Part shown: one piece after another, positions 9,922 through 20,235 of the stretch
How positions within the stretch are numbered: the stretch's first letter is position 1
Layout: each line of letters begins with the position of its first letter
Origin: Halopseudomonas pelagia CL-AP6
Lineage (GTDB): Bacteria; Pseudomonadota; Gammaproteobacteria; Pseudomonadales; Pseudomonadaceae
Assembly (NCBI RefSeq): GCF_000410875.1
Contig: NZ_AROI01000007.1
Location: forward strand, 43,315-107,314
DNA length: 64,000 bases
Reading direction: 5' to 3'
The notes under the pieces: model-generated
The model's input: only the letters and a program-made list of their open reading frames with translations
Told to the model about the DNA's origin: nothing
The model's database searches: none
Position numbers and translations under genes: made by a program

Positions 9922-11007
9922 GTGAGTAATCGACTGTTCAACTTTTGTGCAGGTCCTGCAGCATTGCCTGAGGCGGTGCTGAAGCAGGCCCAGACTGAAC
10001 TGCTGGACTGGCAGGGCAAGGGTCTGTCGGTGATGGAGATGAGTCACCGCAGCGAGGAGTTCACCCGGGTCGCCGAGACCGCCGAGCAGGATCTGCGTGA
10101 TCTGCTCGGCGTGTCGGACAACTATAAGGTGCTGTTCCTGCAAGGCGGTGCCAGCCAGCAGTTTGCCCAGATTCCGCTGAATTTCATGGCCGAAGGAGAC
10201 CGCGCTGACTATATCGATACCGGCATCTGGTCGGCCAAGGCGATCGAAGAGGCTCAGCGTTTTGGTCACGTGAACGTCGCTGCGAGCGCCAAGGGCTACG
10301 ATTATTTTGCCATCCCGGGTCAGAACGAATGGCAGTTGTCGGATGATGCCGCGTACGTGCACTACACCCCGAATGAGACTATTGGGGGTCTGGAGTACGG
10401 CTGGATTCCCGAGGTCGGCGATAAACCGCTGATTGCCGACGTATCGTCGACCATCCTCTCTCGCCCGTTGGAGGTGTCGAAATTCGGCATGCTTTACGCT
10501 GGCGCGCAGAAGAACATCGGACCCAGTGGTCTGGTGGTGGTCATTGTGCGTGAAGATCTGCTGGGCAAGGCACGCGCTAGCTGCCCGACCATGCTTGATT
10601 ACAGTGTCGCTGCCAAGAACGGCTCGATGTACAACACGCCGCCGACCTTCGGCTGGTATCTGGCTGGCCTGATCTTCAAGTGGGTTAAGGCGCAGGGTGG
10701 GCTTGAAGCGATGGAGCGCATCAACCAGGTCAAACAGCGCACGCTTTACCAGGCGATCGACAGCAGCGAGCTGTACAGCAACCCGATCAATCCTGCGGAT
10801 CGTTCCTGGATGAATATCCCCTTTCGGCTGGCAGATGATCGGTTGGATAAGCCGTTTTTAGCTGGCGCTGAAGAACGAGGCCTGTTGAACCTCAAGGGGC
10901 ATCGTTCGGTAGGCGGTATGCGCGCGTCCATTTACAACGCCGTGACGCAAGACGCAGTTGATGCGTTGGTGACCTATATGGCCGAGTTCGAACGGCAGCG
11001 GGGTTGA
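9922..11007 (+). CDS. serC: Phosphoserine aminotransferase
   Basis: A 361-residue PLP enzyme that makes 3-phosphoserine for serine synthesis and also acts on the pyridoxine-pathway hydroxythreonine phosphate. The N-terminus NRLFNFCAGPAALPEAVL is typical. The PLP lysine is in YAGAQKNIGPSG, and KGHRSVGGMRAS is the C-terminal phosphate-binding motif. The start is GTG 9922, just after an AGGAG ribosome site that spans the gyrA stop. The stop overlaps the pheA start region, making the gyrA-serC-pheA order tight, as in Pseudomonas. Confidence 0.97.
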   Translation: MSNRLFNFCAGPAALPEAVLKQAQTELLDWQGKGLSVMEMSHRSEEFTRVAETAEQDLRDLLGVSDNYKVLFLQGGASQQFAQIPLNFMAEGDRADYIDTGIWSAKAIEEAQRFGHVNVAASAKGYDYFAIPGQNEWQLSDDAAYVHYTPNETIGGLEYGWIPEVGDKPLIADVSSTILSRPLEVSKFGMLYAGAQKNIGPSGLVVVIVREDLLGKARASCPTMLDYSVAAKNGSMYNTPPTFGWYLAGLIFKWVKAQGGLEAMERINQVKQRTLYQAIDSSELYSNPINPADRSWMNIPFRLADDRLDKPFLAGAEERGLLNLKGHRSVGGMRASIYNAVTQDAVDALVTYMAEFERQRG

Positions 11008-11012
11008 TGGCA

Positions 11013-12110
11013 ATGTCTGATGAAGACCAACTCAAGGCACTACGTAAGCGTATAGATACTCTCGACGAGAAAATTCTCGAGCTGATCAGCGAGCGCGCCC
11101 AATGCGCGCAAACCGTAGCCCAAGTAAAACAGAAGTCTCTACCTGAAGGCAGCAAGCCGATATTCTATCGTCCAGAGCGCGAAGCCTGGGTGCTCAAGCA
11201 CATCATGGAGCTGAACAAAGGGCCGCTGGACAACGAAGAAATGGCACGGCTGTTTCGCGAGATCATGTCGGCCTGTCTGGCTCTGGAAGAACCTCTTAAA
11301 GTCGCCTATTTGGGGCCGGAAGGGACCTTCACCCAGGCCGCAGCGATCAAGCATTTCGGCCACTCGGTGATCAGTGTGCCGATGGCGGCGATCGATGAAA
11401 TATTCCGTGAAGTGGCGGCAGGGGCGGTGCAGTTTGGTGTGGTGCCGGTGGAAAATTCCACCGAGGGCGCAATCAATCATACGTTGGACAGTTTTCTCGA
11501 GCATGACATGGTCATCTGCGGTGAAGTGGAGCTGCGCATCCACCATCACTTGCTTGTTGGTGAAAACACCAAGACTGACAAGATTTCCCGGGTCTATTCT
11601 CATGCCCAGTCGCTGGCCCAGTGCCGCAAGTGGCTGGACGCGCATTATCCGAATGTCGAGCGGGTCGCCGTGGCCAGTAATGCCGAGGCGGCCAAGCGGG
11701 TCAAGGGTGAGTGGAATTCCGCAGCGATTGCAGGCGACATGGCCTGCGAGCTATATGGTCTGACGCGTATTGCTGAGAAAATCGAAGATCGCCCAGACAA
11801 CTCTACGCGTTTTCTGATTATCGGCAGCCAGATGGTGCCGCCCACTGGCGACGATAAAACCTCGATTATCGTTTCCATGCGCAACAAACCGGGAGCGTTG
11901 CACCACCTATTGCAGCCGTTCCACAACAACGGGATCGATCTGTCACGTATCGAAACCCGCCCATCGCGTAGCGGTAAATGGACCTATGTGTTCTTTATCG
12001 ACTTCTTCGGTCACCAGCATGATCCTCTGATCAAGGACGCGTTGGAGCAGATTAATGAAGAGTCGGTGGCGCTCAAGGTGCTGGGTTCCTATCCGAAAGC
12101 GGTACTCTGA
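11013..12110 (+). CDS. pheA: Bifunctional chorismate mutase / prephenate dehydratase (P-protein)
   Basis: About 365 residues. The N-terminal ~90 residues are an AroQ chorismate mutase (LRKRIDTLDEKILELISERA). The prephenate dehydratase domain carries YLGPEGTFTQAA, VPVENSTEGAINH and the TRF motif in DNSTRFLIIG. The C-terminal ACT domain binds phenylalanine for feedback (GALHHLLQPF and IETRPSRSGKWTYVFFIDF). ATG 11013 is chosen because AGCGGGG lies at proper distance and the length matches other Pseudomonas PheA proteins; TTG 11004 and ATG 11007 are in frame upstream. It takes chorismate to phenylpyruvate. Confidence 0.96.
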   Translation: MSDEDQLKALRKRIDTLDEKILELISERAQCAQTVAQVKQKSLPEGSKPIFYRPEREAWVLKHIMELNKGPLDNEEMARLFREIMSACLALEEPLKVAYLGPEGTFTQAAAIKHFGHSVISVPMAAIDEIFREVAAGAVQFGVVPVENSTEGAINHTLDSFLEHDMVICGEVELRIHHHLLVGENTKTDKISRVYSHAQSLAQCRKWLDAHYPNVERVAVASNAEAAKRVKGEWNSAAIAGDMACELYGLTRIAEKIEDRPDNSTRFLIIGSQMVPPTGDDKTSIIVSMRNKPGALHHLLQPFHNNGIDLSRIETRPSRSGKWTYVFFIDFFGHQHDPLIKDALEQINEESVALKVLGSYPKAVL

Positions 12111-12120
12111 ATCATTAGCG

Positions 12121-12195
12121 ACAAGCCGCAAGCCGCAAGCTGCAAGTAATGGCAGTCTGGTGCGGCTTGAGGCTTGCCGCTTATAGCTTGAGGCG
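12121..12195. repeat. REP-like caagccgcaag repeat cluster
   Basis: The pheA-hisC gap holds tandem and inverted copies of a short unit: acaagccgcaagccgcaag on the left and the complementary gcggcttgaggcttgccg plus a gcttgagg copy on the right. It can fold into a long imperfect hairpin. The same unit recurs at 18256-18296. This resembles the REP-type intergenic palindromes common in Pseudomonas genomes. Confidence 0.65.
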
Positions 12196-12201
12196 TTTGT
12201 G

Positions 12202-13314
12202 ATGACCTGTGATTTCCTCAGCCTGGCGTTGCCGGGTGTTCAAAAGCTGTCTCCCTATGTGCCGGGTAAACCGGTTGAAGAGCTCGCCCGCGAGTTTGGC
12301 TTGCGCGCCGAGGATATCGTCAAGCTGGCCAGCAATGAAAATCCGCTGGGTCCTAGCCCTCGCGCGCTTGAGGCGATACACAGCGCTTTCGCCGAGCTGA
12401 CGCGTTATCCGGATGGCAATGGCTTTCTGCTCAAGCAGGCGCTGGCCGAACGCCTGGGTGTTAGCACCGCAATGATCACTCTGGGTAACGGCTCGAACGA
12501 TATTCTTGAGCTGATTACCCGTGCCTTCGTTAGCCCGCAGCACGAGGTGGTGTTCAGCGAGCACGCCTTTGCGGTCTATCCGATTGTGACTCAGGCCGTC
12601 GGCGCCCGGCCGGTGGTCGTGCCAGCGCGCGAGTGGGGGCATGATCTGGACGCCATGGCTGCGGCGATCACGCCGGCGACACGACTGGTGTTTATTGCCA
12701 ACCCGAACAACCCGACCGGCACCTGGATTGAACGTCCTGCGCTGGAGCGCTTTCTGGCCCAGGTGCCGGAAGACGTGATTGTGGTGCTCGACGAAGCCTA
12801 TACCGAATATGTCGAAACCGGGGATGTGCCCAATGGGCTTGATTACCTGACGACCTATCCGAATCTGCTGGTGTCGCGAACCTTCTCCAAGGCCTACGGC
12901 CTGGCTGCGCTGCGCGTCGGCTATGGCATCTGCCAGCCGGCCATTGCCGATGCGATGAATCGCGTGCGGCAGCCGTTCAACGTCAACAGTCTGGCTCAGG
13001 CAGCGGCGCTGGCCACCTTGGAAGATGAGGCCTACCTGGCGGAAAGCCGCAGAAATAACCGTGAAGGAATGGCGCAGTTGGAGGCGGGCTTTACTTCGCT
13101 GGGTCTGAGCTGGATCTTCTCGCGGGGCAATTTCATTGCCGTGGACCTGGGGCGTGATGCTGCGCCAGTCTTTCAAGGCCTGCTGCGACAGGGTGTGATC
13201 GTGCGCCCCGTGGCCAATTACGGCATGCCCAATCACCTGCGCGTATCCATCGGTTTGCCGGAAGAAAACCAGCGTTTCCTTGAGGTCTTGGGGCAGGTGC
13301 TGGCGAGTGAGTAA
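12202..13314 (+). CDS. hisC: Histidinol-phosphate aminotransferase
   Basis: A 370-residue class II PLP aminotransferase converting imidazole-acetol phosphate to histidinol phosphate; Pseudomonas copies at this locus may also act on aromatic keto acids. Motifs are SNENPLGPSPRA near the N-terminus, NPNNPTGTW, DEAYTEY, and the PLP lysine in TFSKAYGLAALRVGYG. ATG 12202 is preferred over GTG 12199, which is one codon earlier. The stop overlaps the GTG start of tyrA-aroA by 8 bp, indicating translational coupling. It sits in an aromatic biosynthesis cluster rather than a his operon. Confidence 0.95.
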   Translation: MTCDFLSLALPGVQKLSPYVPGKPVEELAREFGLRAEDIVKLASNENPLGPSPRALEAIHSAFAELTRYPDGNGFLLKQALAERLGVSTAMITLGNGSNDILELITRAFVSPQHEVVFSEHAFAVYPIVTQAVGARPVVVPAREWGHDLDAMAAAITPATRLVFIANPNNPTGTWIERPALERFLAQVPEDVIVVLDEAYTEYVETGDVPNGLDYLTTYPNLLVSRTFSKAYGLAALRVGYGICQPAIADAMNRVRQPFNVNSLAQAAALATLEDEAYLAESRRNNREGMAQLEAGFTSLGLSWIFSRGNFIAVDLGRDAAPVFQGLLRQGVIVRPVANYGMPNHLRVSIGLPEENQRFLEVLGQVLASE

Positions 13315-15550
13315 TGTAAAGACGCTGTCACCTTCGAGCGCGACAATCGGGCGCCTGGCGGTGATCGGTCTGGGATTGATCGGTGGGTCCTTTGCCAAGG
13401 GTATTCGTGAATCGGGTGTGTGCCGCGAGGTAGTGGGGTGTGACGCCAATCCAGGAACGCGCAAACAGGCTTTGCCGCTCGGTGTGGTGGATCGCGTTAC
13501 TGACAGCTTGGCTGAGGCGGTACAGGGGGCCGACGTCATTCTGCTGGCGGTACCGGTGTTGGCGATGGAAAAAGTGTTAGCTGAGCTGGCGGCACTGGAG
13601 CTAGGTGACGCGGTCCTGACCGATGTGGGTAGTACTAAAGGTGCTGTAGTCAAAGCTGTTGAGCAGGCGTTTGGTCGTGTGCCGGCACGATTCGTTCCTG
13701 GCCACCCGATCGCTGGCTCGGAAAGAAGCGGTATCGAAGCGGCAAGCGCAGCGTTGTTTCAGCGTCACAAGGTAATTCTTACGCCGCTGGATAGCACCAG
13801 TGATGCGGCGCTGATACGGGTCACTGCCCTGTGGCAAACGCTGGGCGCAGACGTGGAGCATATGCCGTTGGCCGATCATGACGAGGTGCTTGCGGCGACC
13901 AGTCATCTGCCGCATTTACTGGCGTTTTCGCTGGTCGATACGCTGGCTGGGCGTAGCGAAAATCTGGATATTTTTCGTTATGCCGCTGGCGGATTCAGAG
14001 ATTTTACCCGGATTGCTGCGAGCGATCCGGTGATGTGGCGGGATATATTTCTCGCCAATCAGGACGCGGTTTTGCGCAGCTTGGACGCCTTTACTCACGA
14101 TCTGGATCGGTTGCGTGATGCGATAGCGTCGGGCGATGCCAATACCTTGCTTGGGGTATTTACCCGGGCGAAGGCGGCGCGCGAACACTTCAGTACTATT
14201 TTGGCCCGCAGGGCGTATATGGAACCTATGCAAACACAAGTCTGTAATTTTATTGCCAGCCCGGGTGGACGTGTTCAGGGCGCTATCCGTGTGCCCGGCG
14301 ACAAGTCTATTTCGCACCGCTCGATCATGCTCGGCTCTTTGGCTGAAGGTGTCACCGAGGTCGAAGGTTTTCTTGAGGGTGAAGACAGCCTGGCCACCTT
14401 GCAGGCCTTTCGCGATATGGGTGTGGTCATTGACGGACCCAATCAGGGTCGCGTGACCATTAACGGCGTTGGTCTGAACGGACTCCAGGCGCCTCCCGGG
14501 CCGCTCTATGTAGGCAATTCAGGTACCTCCATGAGGCTGCTGTGCGGCTTGCTCGCCGGTCAGATGTTTGACAGCGTGCTGATGGGCGATGCTTCTCTGA
14601 GCAAGCGGCCCATGGGCCGCGTGGCCAAGCCGCTGCGGGAAATGGGCGCGCGGATCGAGACGGCCGACGAGGGGAGGCCGCCATTGCGTATCATGGGCGA
14701 CAGCCGGCTGATGGGTATGGACTACACTATGCCCATGGCCAGTGCTCAGGTGAAATCCTGTTTGCTACTGGCGGGGCTGTATGCGGCGGGTAGTACCTCG
14801 GTGGTCGAGCCAGCGCCCACGCGCGACCATACCGAGAGAATGCTCAAAGGCTTCGGCTACCCGGTCAAGGTCGAAGGCGCCAAGGTGACCATCGAGCCCG
14901 GCCACAAGCTCAGTGCGTGCAAGATCGACGTGCCGGCGGATATTTCCTCGGCGGCCTTTTTTATGGTGGCCGCGAGCATCGCCGAGGGTTCTGATCTGGT
15001 GCTTGAGCACGTGGGCATCAACTCGACCCGGATCGGGGTGATCAATATTCTGCGCGCCATGGGTGGTGATCTGACTCTGGAGAACGAGCGCGAAGTAGGT
15101 GGTGAGCCGGTGGCGGATATTCGCGTGCGTTACGCGCCCCTCAAGGGTATCGACATTCCGTTGGACCAGGTACCGCTGGCTATTGACGAGTTCCCGGTGC
15201 TGTTTGTGGCTGCCGCCTGTGCCGAGGGTCGTACCGTGTTGCGCGGCGCAGAGGAGCTGCGGGTCAAGGAATCCGACCGCATCCAAGTGATGGCCGATGG
15301 CTTGCAGGCGTTGGGTATCAAGGCTGAGCCAACCCATGACGGCATCATCATTGAGGGTGGGCAGATGCAGGGTGGGCAAGTCGACAGCCACGGTGACCAC
15401 CGCATCGCCATGTCTTTCAGTGTCGCTTCCCTGCGTGCTGCGGGAGATATTCTAATCACTGATTGCGCCAATGTGGCAACGTCATTCCCGGGCTTTGTGT
15501 CGCTGGCCAGTTCGGTCGGCATGCAGGTTCGGTTGGAGGAGGACGCGTGA
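13307..15550 (+). CDS. tyrA-aroA: Fused prephenate dehydrogenase / 3-phosphoshikimate 1-carboxyvinyltransferase
   Basis: A 747-residue fusion. Residues 1 to ~300 are TyrA: NAD-binding [24 protein letters not shown], and [13 protein letters not shown]. AroA begins about residue 305 with [10 protein letters not shown], then [34 protein letters not shown] and DHRIAMSF, all EPSP synthase landmarks. It therefore catalyses an early step (EPSP formation) and a late branch step (prephenate to 4-hydroxyphenylpyruvate) of aromatic synthesis. The start is GTG 13307 inside the hisC end. The same fusion is standard in Pseudomonas. The stop overlaps the cmk GTG start. Confidence 0.96.
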   Translation: MSNVKTLSPSSATIGRLAVIGLGLIGGSFAKGIRESGVCREVVGCDANPGTRKQALPLGVVDRVTDSLAEAVQGADVILLAVPVLAMEKVLAELAALELGDAVLTDVGSTKGAVVKAVEQAFGRVPARFVPGHPIAGSERSGIEAASAALFQRHKVILTPLDSTSDAALIRVTALWQTLGADVEHMPLADHDEVLAATSHLPHLLAFSLVDTLAGRSENLDIFRYAAGGFRDFTRIAASDPVMWRDIFLANQDAVLRSLDAFTHDLDRLRDAIASGDANTLLGVFTRAKAAREHFSTILARRAYMEPMQTQVCNFIASPGGRVQGAIRVPGDKSISHRSIMLGSLAEGVTEVEGFLEGEDSLATLQAFRDMGVVIDGPNQGRVTINGVGLNGLQAPPGPLYVGNSGTSMRLLCGLLAGQMFDSVLMGDASLSKRPMGRVAKPLREMGARIETADEGRPPLRIMGDSRLMGMDYTMPMASAQVKSCLLLAGLYAAGSTSVVEPAPTRDHTERMLKGFGYPVKVEGAKVTIEPGHKLSACKIDVPADISSAAFFMVAASIAEGSDLVLEHVGINSTRIGVINILRAMGGDLTLENEREVGGEPVADIRVRYAPLKGIDIPLDQVPLAIDEFPVLFVAAACAEGRTVLRGAEELRVKESDRIQVMADGLQALGIKAEPTHDGIIIEGGQMQGGQVDSHGDHRIAMSFSVASLRAAGDILITDCANVATSFPGFVSLASSVGMQVRLEEDA

Positions 15551-16239
15551 CAGATCAAGTTATTCCGGTTATCACCATCGACGGCCCAGGCGGGTCCGGT
15601 AAGGGCACCATCGCTGGGCTGTTGGCCAGTCGGCTGGGCTGGAAGTTGCTGGATTCGGGGGCTTTGTACCGGCTGCTGGCTTACGCCGCGCAGAATCATG
15701 GTGTGGACCTGACTAACGAAGAGGGGCTCAAGGCTCTGGCCGCTTATCTGGATGTGCAATTTATCGCCGAAGAAGGTCAGCGCGATCAGCGCATTATTCT
15801 TGAGGGTGAAGATGTCACTCGTGCTATCCGCACCGAGACCATGGGCACTGGCGCATCACAGGTAGCGTCGATCCCTGCGGTGCGCGATGCGCTGCTCAGT
15901 CGTCAGCAGGCATTTCGCGAGGCGCCGGGGTTGGTGGCAGACGGGCGTGACATGGGTACCGTGGTGTTCCCCGATGCGCAGTTGAAGGTGTTTTTGACCG
16001 CCAGCCCGCATGAAAGGGCTGAACGGCGGCACAAGCAGTTGCTCGGAAAGGGTGAAACTGCTAATCTTGTGAGTCTTCTCGATGAGATTATGGCTCGTGA
16101 TGAGCGCGATATGAGTCGTAGCGTGGCGCCACTGCGTCCCGCTGATGATGCCATATTGCTCGACTCGACTCACTTGTCGATTGAAGAAGTACTTGAATCA
16201 GTGCTGAAAGCGGCGCGCGAGCGCGACTTGCAGGGCTGA
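15547..16239 (+). CDS. cmk: Cytidylate kinase
   Basis: A 230-residue (d)CMP kinase. The P-loop is [13 protein letters not shown] near the N-terminus, and [15 protein letters not shown] and [13 protein letters not shown] are later family motifs. GTG 15547 overlaps the aroA TGA in a GTGA arrangement and follows a GGAGGAGG ribosome site. It phosphorylates CMP and dCMP to diphosphates. It lies directly before rpsA, a widely conserved order. Confidence 0.97.
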   Translation: MTDQVIPVITIDGPGGSGKGTIAGLLASRLGWKLLDSGALYRLLAYAAQNHGVDLTNEEGLKALAAYLDVQFIAEEGQRDQRIILEGEDVTRAIRTETMGTGASQVASIPAVRDALLSRQQAFREAPGLVADGRDMGTVVFPDAQLKVFLTASPHERAERRHKQLLGKGETANLVSLLDEIMARDERDMSRSVAPLRPADDAILLDSTHLSIEEVLESVLKAARERDLQG

Positions 16240-16297
16240 TCAGGGCATCCGCTGCCGGGAAACCAGCCTGGCCGGCAACGGGCATTTAATAACCAAC

Positions 16298-16318
16298 CCA
16301 CATCAGCTGGTGATGTGG
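16298..16318 (+). promoter_or_regulatory. Hairpin in the rpsA leader
   Basis: A perfect 8-bp stem (ccacatca / tgatgtgg) with a five-base loop, about 78 bp upstream of the rpsA start in the 156-bp cmk-rpsA gap. S1 represses its own translation through structured leader hairpins in enterobacteria; whether this stem does the same here is inference. Confidence 0.4.
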
Positions 16319-16395
16319 CGGGTATGTGGGCTGCAGGGCGCGCGATACAAGCGGCCAGGCGGTTACTGCCTAAATAACCATTTACAGGATTCCAA

Positions 16396-18078
16396 ATGAG
16401 CGAAAGCTTTGCCGAACTTTTTGAAGAAAGTCTAGTAACCCTCGACATGCAGCCGGGTTCCATCATCACCGGTATCATCGTGGACATCGACTCCGATTGG
16501 GTCACCGTTCATGCTGGCTTGAAGTCCGAAGGTGTCATCCCGCGTGAGCAGTTCCTGAACGATCAGGGCGAGCTGACGATCAAAGTGGGTGATGAGGTTC
16601 ACGTTGCACTGGAAGCCGTTGAAGACGGTTTCGGTGAGACCAAACTGTCCCGTGAGAAGGCCAAGCGCGCCGAATCCTGGAAAGTCCTCGAAGCAGCTTT
16701 CGCCGCAGAAGAAATCGTCAAGGGTGTTATCAACGGCAAGGTCAAAGGTGGCTTTACCGTCGACGTCAACACCATCCGCGCGTTCCTGCCTGGCTCCCTG
16801 GTCGATGTCCGCCCTGTGCGCGACACCACGCACCTGGAAGGCAAGGAACTGGAATTCAAGGTCATCAAGCTTGACCAGAAGCGCAACAACGTTGTCGTTT
16901 CCCGTCGTGCCGTCCTCGAAGCCGAGAACAGTGCAGAGCGTGAAGCCCTGCTGGAAACTCTGCAGGAAGGCCAGGTTGTCAAAGGTATTGTCAAGAACCT
17001 CACAGATTACGGCGCATTCGTCGATCTGGGCGGCGTAGACGGCCTGCTGCACATTACCGACATGGCTTGGAAGCGCATCAAGCATCCTTCCGAAATCGTC
17101 AATGTTGGCGACGAGATCGACGTCAAGGTGCTGAAGTTCGACCGCGAGCGCAACCGCGTTTCTCTGGGTCTGAAGCAGCTGGGTGAAGATCCATGGGTCG
17201 CCATCACTGGTCGTTACCCTGAAGGTACTCGTGTTACCGCCAAGGTCACCAACCTCACCGATTACGGCTGCTTTGCCGAGCTGGAAGAGGGCGTTGAAGG
17301 TCTGGTACACGTATCTGAGATGGATTGGACCAACAAGAACATCCATCCTTCCAAGGTTGTCCAAGTGGGCGACGATGTGGAAGTCATGGTTCTGGATATC
17401 GACGAAGACCGTCGTCGTATCTCCCTGGGCATCAAGCAGTGCAAGATGAACCCATGGGAAGAGTTCTCCAGCAAGTTCAACAAGGGCGACAAGATCTCCG
17501 GCTCCATCAAGTCGATCACCGATTTCGGTATCTTCATTGGTCTGGACGGCGGCATCGACGGCCTGGTTCACTTGTCCGACATTTCCTGGAACGAAGCTGG
17601 CGAAGAAGCCGTGCGTCGTTTCAAGAAGGGCGACGAGATCGAAACTGTCATCCTGTCTGTTGATCCCGAGCGCGAGCGCATTTCTCTGGGCGTCAAGCAA
17701 CTGGAAGACGATCCGTTCTCCAACTTCGCTTCACTGAACGAGAAAGGCACCATCCTCAACGGTATCGTCAAGGAAGTGGATGCCAAGGGTGCAGTAATTA
17801 CCCTGGCGGAAGAAATCGAAGGCACTCTGAAAGCCTCCGAAATCAGCCGCGACCGTGTTGAAGATGCGCGTAACGTGCTGAATGTTGGCGACGAAATCGA
17901 AGCCAAGATCATCAGCATCGATCGCAAGAGCCGTGTGATCAGTTTGTCGATCAAGGCCAAAGATGTTGAAGACGAGAAAGAAGCCATCCAGGACCTGCGC
18001 AAGCAGGAAATGCAGGCTTCCGGTCCGACCACCATCGGTGATCTGATCAAGCAGCAGATGGAGAACAAGGGCAACTAA
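16396..18078 (+). CDS. rpsA: 30S ribosomal protein S1
   Basis: A 560-residue protein with six S1 (OB-fold) domains, visible as recurring blocks such as [45 protein letters not shown] and [22 protein letters not shown] split by [13 protein letters not shown] ends. S1 binds mRNA and helps initiation at weak ribosome sites. The length fits the gammaproteobacterial protein. The leader has a hairpin, and a strong terminator follows the stop. Confidence 0.98.
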   Translation: MSESFAELFEESLVTLDMQPGSIITGIIVDIDSDWVTVHAGLKSEGVIPREQFLNDQGELTIKVGDEVHVALEAVEDGFGETKLSREKAKRAESWKVLEAAFAAEEIVKGVINGKVKGGFTVDVNTIRAFLPGSLVDVRPVRDTTHLEGKELEFKVIKLDQKRNNVVVSRRAVLEAENSAEREALLETLQEGQVVKGIVKNLTDYGAFVDLGGVDGLLHITDMAWKRIKHPSEIVNVGDEIDVKVLKFDRERNRVSLGLKQLGEDPWVAITGRYPEGTRVTAKVTNLTDYGCFAELEEGVEGLVHVSEMDWTNKNIHPSKVVQVGDDVEVMVLDIDEDRRRISLGIKQCKMNPWEEFSSKFNKGDKISGSIKSITDFGIFIGLDGGIDGLVHLSDISWNEAGEEAVRRFKKGDEIETVILSVDPERERISLGVKQLEDDPFSNFASLNEKGTILNGIVKEVDAKGAVITLAEEIEGTLKASEISRDRVEDARNVLNVGDEIEAKIISIDRKSRVISLSIKAKDVEDEKEAIQDLRKQEMQASGPTTIGDLIKQQMENKGN

Positions 18079-18096
18079 GCCTTTGTGACCCACCAG

Positions 18097-18125
18097 AAAA
18101 AGGGCGACTTCGGTCGCCCTTTTTT
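18097..18125 (+). terminator. Intrinsic terminator of rpsA
   Basis: Stem agggcgac / gtcgccct with a ttcg tetraloop, preceded by A-run and followed by a T-run, 19 bp after the rpsA stop. It is a textbook rho-independent terminator. Confidence 0.93.
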
Positions 18126-18255
18126 GTGGCCGTTGATTAGCGGTGCGCCGCAAACTTCGAGCGCTAAGAGCTCCTCGCGGCGTGCAAGAACAGCCCCGTA
18201 TTTTCAGCTGCCTCGCAGAATCCGGTTAACGCCGCAAGCGCATCAGATTGTAAGG

Positions 18256-18296
18256 GCTGCTTGCCGCTTTTAGCTTGTAGCTTGCGGCTTGCCGTC
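18256..18296. repeat. REP-like repeat, second copy
   Basis: The segment contains gctgcttgccgc and tagcttgtagcttgcggcttg, the reverse-complement form of the unit seen at 12121-12195. It lies in the 227-bp gap between the rpsA terminator and ihfB. Confidence 0.6.
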
Positions 18297-18352
18297 AGGC
18301 ATGGTAAAACCGAGTGAAACGGATCTAGCCGCTTGATAAAAAAGGAAAAACC

Positions 18353-18646
18353 ATGACCAAGTCGGAGTTGATCGAGCGCATAGTGGAACAGCAGGGGCAG
18401 TTGTCGTCCAAGGATGTAGAGTTGGCGATCAAGACCATGCTGGAGCACATGTCTCAGGCACTGGCTACCGGTGAGCGTATCGAGATTAGAGGCTTTGGCA
18501 GCTTTTCTCTGCATTACCGTGCGCCGCGTGTCGGCCGTAACCCCAAAACCGGTGATTCGGTGGAGCTTGAGGGTAAATTTGTGCCGCACTTCAAGCCCGG
18601 CAAGGAGTTGCGTGATCGCGTCAACGAGTCTTTGCAAATGGTCTGA
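18353..18646 (+). CDS. ihfB: Integration host factor subunit beta
   Basis: A 97-residue HU/IHF-family DNA-bending protein. Family signature [21 protein letters not shown] covers the beta-arm, with the conserved proline used for intercalation in RNPKTG. The N-terminus TKSELIERI is typical of the beta chain. With IHF-alpha it forms the heterodimer that bends DNA at promoters and recombination sites. An AAAGGAAAAACC ribosome region precedes the ATG. Its position after rpsA is conserved. Confidence 0.96.
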   Translation: MTKSELIERIVEQQGQLSSKDVELAIKTMLEHMSQALATGERIEIRGFGSFSLHYRAPRVGRNPKTGDSVELEGKFVPHFKPGKELRDRVNESLQMV

Positions 18647-18714
18647 AGCGGTATCAAGCGGCGTTTACCCTGCGCTATACTGCTCCCCACACGAATGGAC
18701 TGGAGTCTAGTGGC

Positions 18715-19014
18715 ATGCAATGGCTAAAGCGCGCGATACTGATTGTTATTCTTTTGCTTGTGGCCCTGGCGACACTGGATTTCATGTTGGAGAACCAGCA
18801 AGGCATTCGACTGCAGTTTCTTGAGCTGCAATCCCCTGAACTACCCCTATCCCTGTATATCGTTATTGCCTTTATTCTCGGCAGTCTGCTGGGCGTGTTT
18901 ATTGGTTGGTTGATGACCACGCGCCTACGCCTGAAGTTGATGGTGCAGAGCAATGAGCTGAATCGTTACCGCAAGGAAGTCGACAAGCTGCGTACCCAGC
19001 CCATCAAGGACTGA
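18715..19014 (+). CDS. lapA: LapA-domain inner-membrane protein (DUF1049)
   Basis: A 99-residue protein with two transmembrane helices (about residues 5-25 and 44-68) and a short charged cytoplasmic tail with coiled-coil character (NELNRYRKEVDKL). It matches LapA/YciS, which works with LapB to control LpxC turnover and so lipopolysaccharide supply. The lapB start follows after 5 bp, supporting one operon. Confidence 0.9.
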   Translation: MQWLKRAILIVILLLVALATLDFMLENQQGIRLQFLELQSPELPLSLYIVIAFILGSLLGVFIGWLMTTRLRLKLMVQSNELNRYRKEVDKLRTQPIKD

Positions 19015-19019
19015 TTCCC

Positions 19020-20198
19020 ATGCAGGAATTGCTGTTCCTTGGACTCTTTGTGCTGGCCCTGGGGATCGGTTGGTTTCTCGGCAGGCGTGAGGCAATCAAG
19101 GTCGGCTTTATGCTGGAGCCGCATGGCAGCGCGCTGGATCGACAGTATTTTATCGGTTTGAATTATCTGCTTAACGAACAACCGGATGAAGCGATTGAGA
19201 CCTTCATTCGGGCTCTGGAAGTCAATCCCGAAACCGTTGAAACGCATATCGCCATTGGTAAGCTGTTTTGCCAGCGTGGCGATGTGGAGCGGGCGATCAA
19301 GGTGCATCAAAACCTCCTCGCACGACCCAATCTGAGTCGTCAGCAGGCTGATCGAGTGCAGCTGGAGTTGGCTCGCGATTACCTCGCGGTGGGCATGCTT
19401 AACCGTGCCGAGCGGCTACTCGAAGAACTGGTGGAAGCCACGTCGCCGTTGCGCGCCGAGGCATTGGTAGATCTGGTTAAGGTGCATGAGCGTGAGCACG
19501 AATGGGGCAGGGCCATTGTCGTTGGCAGCAAGCTGGTGCTGGAGCGCCCGGCTTTTGCGGTGACTTTGGCACATTATCATTGCGAAAGGGCCGCAGGTTT
19601 ATTGCGAAGTAACGATCAGTCGGCAGGGCGGCGGCACCTCAACCAGGCACTGGATGCTGATGCAGCGTGCATTCGCGCCATGTTGATGCTAACGGATCTG
19701 GAGTTGAATCAGGGGCACGCCAAGGCAGCGCAGAGATGGCTGCAGCGGCTTGCCGAGAAAGACGCCGATTTTGTACCCGAAGCCTTGCCGCTAATACGTC
19801 GCTGCGCTGATAATGACGCGCTGGACATGCAGCAGTATCTGGATCAAGTGATCGCCAATAACCCTCAGCCACAAGTGCTGAGCGTATTGGCCAGAGCCGA
19901 TCAGATGCAATTCCAGGCTAGCTTGCATGAAGTGAGTCTTTTTGTGCTGGACCATATCCAGCAACAACCGTCCCTTAGAGGACTGCTTTATCTGATCGAC
20001 CTGCATCTGGATCATGTCGAGGCCAAGGGCCGAGACAATTTATTGGTCCTGCGCGGCATCGTCGAGGCTCTGGTAGTGGACAAGCACCAGTACCGATGTG
20101 CTTCTTGCGGCTTTCTGGCCAAGAAGTTGCACTGGCAATGCCCTACCTGCCACGGTTGGTCAACCATCAGACCCCTGAAGGGGCGTGAGGCTGCCTGA
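19020..20198 (+). CDS. lapB: Lipopolysaccharide assembly protein LapB (YciM)
   Basis: A 392-residue protein with an N-terminal membrane anchor (residues 1-20), tandem TPR repeats through most of its length ([20 protein letters not shown] is the first), and a C-terminal rubredoxin-like metal knuckle with two Cys pairs, CASC and CPTC. LapB senses LPS and directs FtsH to degrade LpxC. It is downstream of lapA with 5 bp between them. Confidence 0.95.
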   Translation: MQELLFLGLFVLALGIGWFLGRREAIKVGFMLEPHGSALDRQYFIGLNYLLNEQPDEAIETFIRALEVNPETVETHIAIGKLFCQRGDVERAIKVHQNLLARPNLSRQQADRVQLELARDYLAVGMLNRAERLLEELVEATSPLRAEALVDLVKVHEREHEWGRAIVVGSKLVLERPAFAVTLAHYHCERAAGLLRSNDQSAGRRHLNQALDADAACIRAMLMLTDLELNQGHAKAAQRWLQRLAEKDADFVPEALPLIRRCADNDALDMQQYLDQVIANNPQPQVLSVLARADQMQFQASLHEVSLFVLDHIQQQPSLRGLLYLIDLHLDHVEAKGRDNLLVLRGIVEALVVDKHQYRCASCGFLAKKLHWQCPTCHGWSTIRPLKGREAA

Positions 20199-20235
20199 GA
20201 CAGTCACCATGGACGTTCTTCAACAGGATAAATGC

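Noticed and set aside
8824..10362. A 512-codon minus-strand open frame opposite gyrA and serC
   Set aside because: It is antisense to the two highly conserved genes, has no family motif or ribosome site, and its His/Arg/Gln-rich composition is a codon-bias shadow.
12181..13653. A 490-codon minus-strand open frame opposite hisC and tyrA
   Set aside because: It fully overlaps conserved coding sequence on the other strand and shows no recognisable domain.
16432..17700. A 422-codon minus-strand open frame opposite rpsA
   Set aside because: Mirror of the S1 repeats; no independent evidence of coding.
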